A stretch of DNA of 7,530 bases, taken from assembly GCA_022710665.1 (NCBI GenBank), contig JAKLGN010000064.1, positions 1-7,530 on the forward strand, read 5' to 3'. The position numbers and the translations under genes were made by a program. Under the pieces are notes generated by a model. That model made no database searches. It was not told where the DNA came from and saw only the letters and a list, made by a program, of their open reading frames with translations. Shown piece by piece: positions 6,234 through 7,530 of this stretch (position 1 is its first letter; every line of letters starts with the position of its first letter). The DNA is from Methanoregula sp. Its GTDB lineage: Archaea; Halobacteriota; Methanomicrobia; Methanomicrobiales; Methanospirillaceae.

Positions 6234-6242
6234 ATGTATAAG
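6234..6242 (-). promoter_or_regulatory. TATA-like box for the lipoprotein gene
   Basis: The minus strand reads AAAAATCTTATACAT, an A-rich BRE-like stretch followed by a TATA-like element. The element centre is about 26 bases from the lipoprotein ATG, the normal TATA-to-start-site distance, so the transcript probably begins at or next to the ATG. Confidence 0.5.
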
Positions 6243-6253
6243 ATTTTTGCCGG

Positions 6254-6268
6254 CCTCCAGGGTGGAGG
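6254..6268. promoter_or_regulatory. Perfect dyad next to the lipoprotein promoter
   Basis: CCTCCA-GGG-TGGAGG is a six-base perfect inverted repeat with a three-base centre. It lies five bases upstream of the BRE/TATA stretch of the lipoprotein gene, a common place for an archaeal regulator to bind. It could equally be an RNA hairpin or chance in GC-rich DNA. Confidence 0.3.
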
Positions 6269-6300
6269 GCAGAGAGACCGTACGGGGAGTGGGCGGGACA

Positions 6301-6378
6301 ACATGGGCTGCCCCGGCAGCGGGGCTCATGCGTGAGCAAAAGCCCCCGGGACCATCTGTCCGATGATTTCTCCAGAGC
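6301..6378 (-). repeat. Structured dispersed repeat, copy B
   Basis: On the minus strand this begins GCTCTGGAGAAATCAT and runs through CGGGGGCTTTTGCTCACG, differing from copy A at one of 48 bases. The following part can form GCTCA-CGCA-TGAGC (6324-6337) and GCTGC-CGGG-GCAGC (6309-6322), hairpins at the same places as in copy A but with different loop bases. It sits between the oxidoreductase beta gene and the lipoprotein promoter and points toward copy A, so the two form an inverted pair about 1.9 kb apart. The 283-base gap that holds it (6213-6495) contains no gene I can support. Confidence 0.8.
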
Positions 6379-6495
6379 CATGTTATCAGCGCCAAACTTT
6401 TTCCGGCACCGGCTTTCAGGCCGGACGGGTGCGTTGCAGGCATGGTTCTTGTGATTATGATCCATTACAACAGTTGAATCGGGATACGGGAATGT

Positions 6496-7350
6496 TCAGG
6501 TCCTTTTCCTGAGCAGGTCCTGTACTGCCCGTTCCCGCTCCACGGCACCTGGTTTCCATGCAGCCATTTTTCCTTCCCCAAATACCGGGGACGCTTTCTG
6601 GTAAAAGGTGCCAAGCGCGATCGGCGCATCGCTGGTATAGTCCCATTCCCGTGCTTTTGCACAGGCCGCTTCAAAATTTGTCCGGTCATGCCCTGTCATC
6701 TCGTACACACGGGGCGAATAATAATCAGCGGCAGGGAAAAAGGTTGCACAGATCTGGAGCACGTCGATAAACGCAAACCCCTTATGGGCGATACTCTCGC
6801 GGATCTGCGCCCGCAGCAGGTCCATCTTCTTCGAATACCCCCGGGCAACATACGTTGCACCGCCCGCGAGCATCAGCTCTATGGGATTGAGAGGGGTTTC
6901 CTCCGTACCAAGCGGGGTCGACTTCCCCTTAAACCCGCGGGGGGATGTCGGGGTATACTGCCCGGTCGTCAGGCCGTATACGCGGTTATCATGGACAATG
7001 ACCGTAATATCGATGTTCCGTTTGGCAGCGAAGAGAAGGTGGTCAAGCCCCTCAGCATAACAATCGCCATCGCCGGCACAGCAGATGACCGTCAGGCCGG
7101 GGTTGGCAAGCTTGATACCGGTTGCGACCGGAATTGTCCTGCCATGGATAGAGTAGAACGAGTTGATATTGAGGTAATCGGCGATCTTGGCATGGCATCC
7201 GATACCGGACACCAGCACGACCTTGTCAAGGGACTGTCCTTCCTGTTCCATCTCGGCCAGAACGTTCTTCAGGGTATGCTGGATGGTGAAGTTCCCGCAG
7301 CCCGGGCACCAGGTGTTCTTTGCCTTCGTGATAAGCGGGCGACCGGTCAT
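6496..7350 (-). CDS. 2-oxoacid:ferredoxin oxidoreductase, beta (TPP-binding) subunit
   Basis: This 284-residue subunit binds thiamine pyrophosphate and an Fe4S4 cluster and, with the alpha subunit, interconverts a 2-oxoacid plus CoA with acyl-CoA, CO2 and reduced ferredoxin in the cytoplasm. Cluster Cys are C15 and C18 in WCPGCGN, C52 in GIGCHAK and C201 in LQICATFF. The Mg-TPP motif runs from GDGD (93-96) to HDN (120-122), followed by VYGLTTGQYTPTS (124-136). SFYSIHGRTIPVATGIKLANP (64-84) is a strongly conserved family stretch. Length matches two-subunit KorB/PorB-like enzymes. The ATG overlaps the alpha stop as ATGA, with a GCGGTG ribosome binding site six bases ahead inside the alpha gene. 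The substrate (2-oxoglutarate, pyruvate or a branched 2-oxoacid) cannot be settled here; in methanogens the products feed biosynthesis. The 60 or so residues after 225 are less conserved. No terminator is visible after the stop. Confidence 0.93.
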   Translation of the reverse strand: MTGRPLITKAKNTWCPGCGNFTIQHTLKNVLAEMEQEGQSLDKVVLVSGIGCHAKIADYLNINSFYSIHGRTIPVATGIKLANPGLTVICCAGDGDCYAEGLDHLLFAAKRNIDITVIVHDNRVYGLTTGQYTPTSPRGFKGKSTPLGTEETPLNPIELMLAGGATYVARGYSKKMDLLRAQIRESIAHKGFAFIDVLQICATFFPAADYYSPRVYEMTGHDRTNFEAACAKAREWDYTSDAPIALGTFYQKASPVFGEGKMAAWKPGAVERERAVQDLLRKRT

Positions 7351-7530
7351 GGGAGCACCGCCCGGATCTTCTCACCCAGGGATTCCGGCGTGAAAGGACG
7401 CCCGTCATACCGGAGTATTTTCTCGTGACAGGTAATCCCGTGCTCCCCGGCAAGGGTAGCGAGCTGGGCTGTCGCATTCTCTTCGACCGCTATCACCGTA
7501 GCGGTACCCTCCAGCGCCTTTTTTAGCGAT
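7347..7530 (-). CDS. 2-oxoacid:ferredoxin oxidoreductase, alpha subunit, C-terminal end (partial)
   Basis: Only the last 60 codons are inside the window; the gene continues past the right edge. The frame reads TVIAVEENATAQLATLAGEH and later ILRYDGRPFTPESLG, ending with a TGA that shares bases with the beta ATG. The VEENATAQLA block is the conserved end of the pyrimidine-binding-side subunit in KorA/VorA-type enzymes, where the usual form is VE-NATGQL. The immediate overlap with the TPP-binding subunit and the matching family make the assignment firm. Whether a gamma domain is fused at its N terminus cannot be seen. Confidence 0.85.
   Translation of the reverse strand, partial: SLKKALEGTATVIAVEENATAQLATLAGEHGITCHEKILRYDGRPFTPESLGEKIRAVLP

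Noticed and set aside
4278..6378. Repeats A and B as terminal inverted repeats of an insertion sequence
   Set aside because: No transposase is present between them and the enclosed genes belong to ordinary cellular families; left as a bracketed segment only.
6409..6424. CCGGC/GCCGG hairpin as terminator for the oxidoreductase beta gene
   Set aside because: On the minus strand it is not followed by a T-tract (A residues follow nearby), and it lies some 70 bases past the stop.
6213..6443. Longer N terminus for the lipoprotein
   Set aside because: It would translate repeat B and the promoter and place the signal peptide inside the protein.
1..7530. CRISPR arrays, tRNA or rRNA genes
   Set aside because: No regularly spaced direct repeats, no cloverleaf-like T-loop/anticodon patterns and no rRNA motifs were seen on reading.

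Overview
The window looks like a piece of a methanogenic archaeon, most likely order Methanomicrobiales (Methanoregula- or Methanosphaerula-like). Reasons: a flavodiiron protein of the methanogen FprA type next to rubredoxin and a desulfoferrodoxin remnant, a two-subunit ferredoxin-dependent 2-oxoacid oxidoreductase, an IPT/TIG lipoprotein whose N-terminal domain I recall from methanogens of this order, and archaeal TATA-like boxes with little or no leader ahead of several genes. The assignment is inference; there is no rRNA or marker tree. Every gene I accept lies on the minus strand, so transcription runs from right to left.

Layout from right (first transcribed) to left: 7530-6496, the end of a 2-oxoacid:ferredoxin oxidoreductase alpha gene and the complete beta gene, overlapping at ATGA. 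6495-6213, an intergenic stretch with copy B of a structured repeat, a small dyad and a TATA-like box. 6212-5220, an IPT/TIG lipoprotein. 5114-4515, a UPF0316 (DUF5698/DUF2179) membrane protein. 4514-4195, about 320 bases without a gene, holding T-rich tracts, copy A of the same repeat in the opposite orientation, and the tspO promoter. 4194-3688, a TspO/MBR protein. 3618-1795, a two-gene unit of an AAA (ABC-type) ATPase and a small TOPRIM-like protein. 1705-349, rubredoxin and the flavodiiron protein FprA. 351-1, a broken desulfoferrodoxin (superoxide reductase) gene running off the left edge.

Three things stand out. First, rubredoxin, FprA and desulfoferrodoxin form a recognisable oxygen/superoxide defence cluster, but the superoxide reductase gene has three frameshifts, no visible start codon and Gln at two active-site positions (an iron-ligand His and the catalytic Glu), so the O2-reducing half is intact and the superoxide half appears dead. 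Second, the ATPase/TOPRIM pair has the architecture of split OLD-like or PARIS-like anti-phage modules and is the best candidate for a little-described system. Third, a roughly 80-base repeat with 47 of 48 identical bases in its core and two potential hairpins occurs twice, in inverted orientation, bracketing the lipoprotein and UPF0316 genes.
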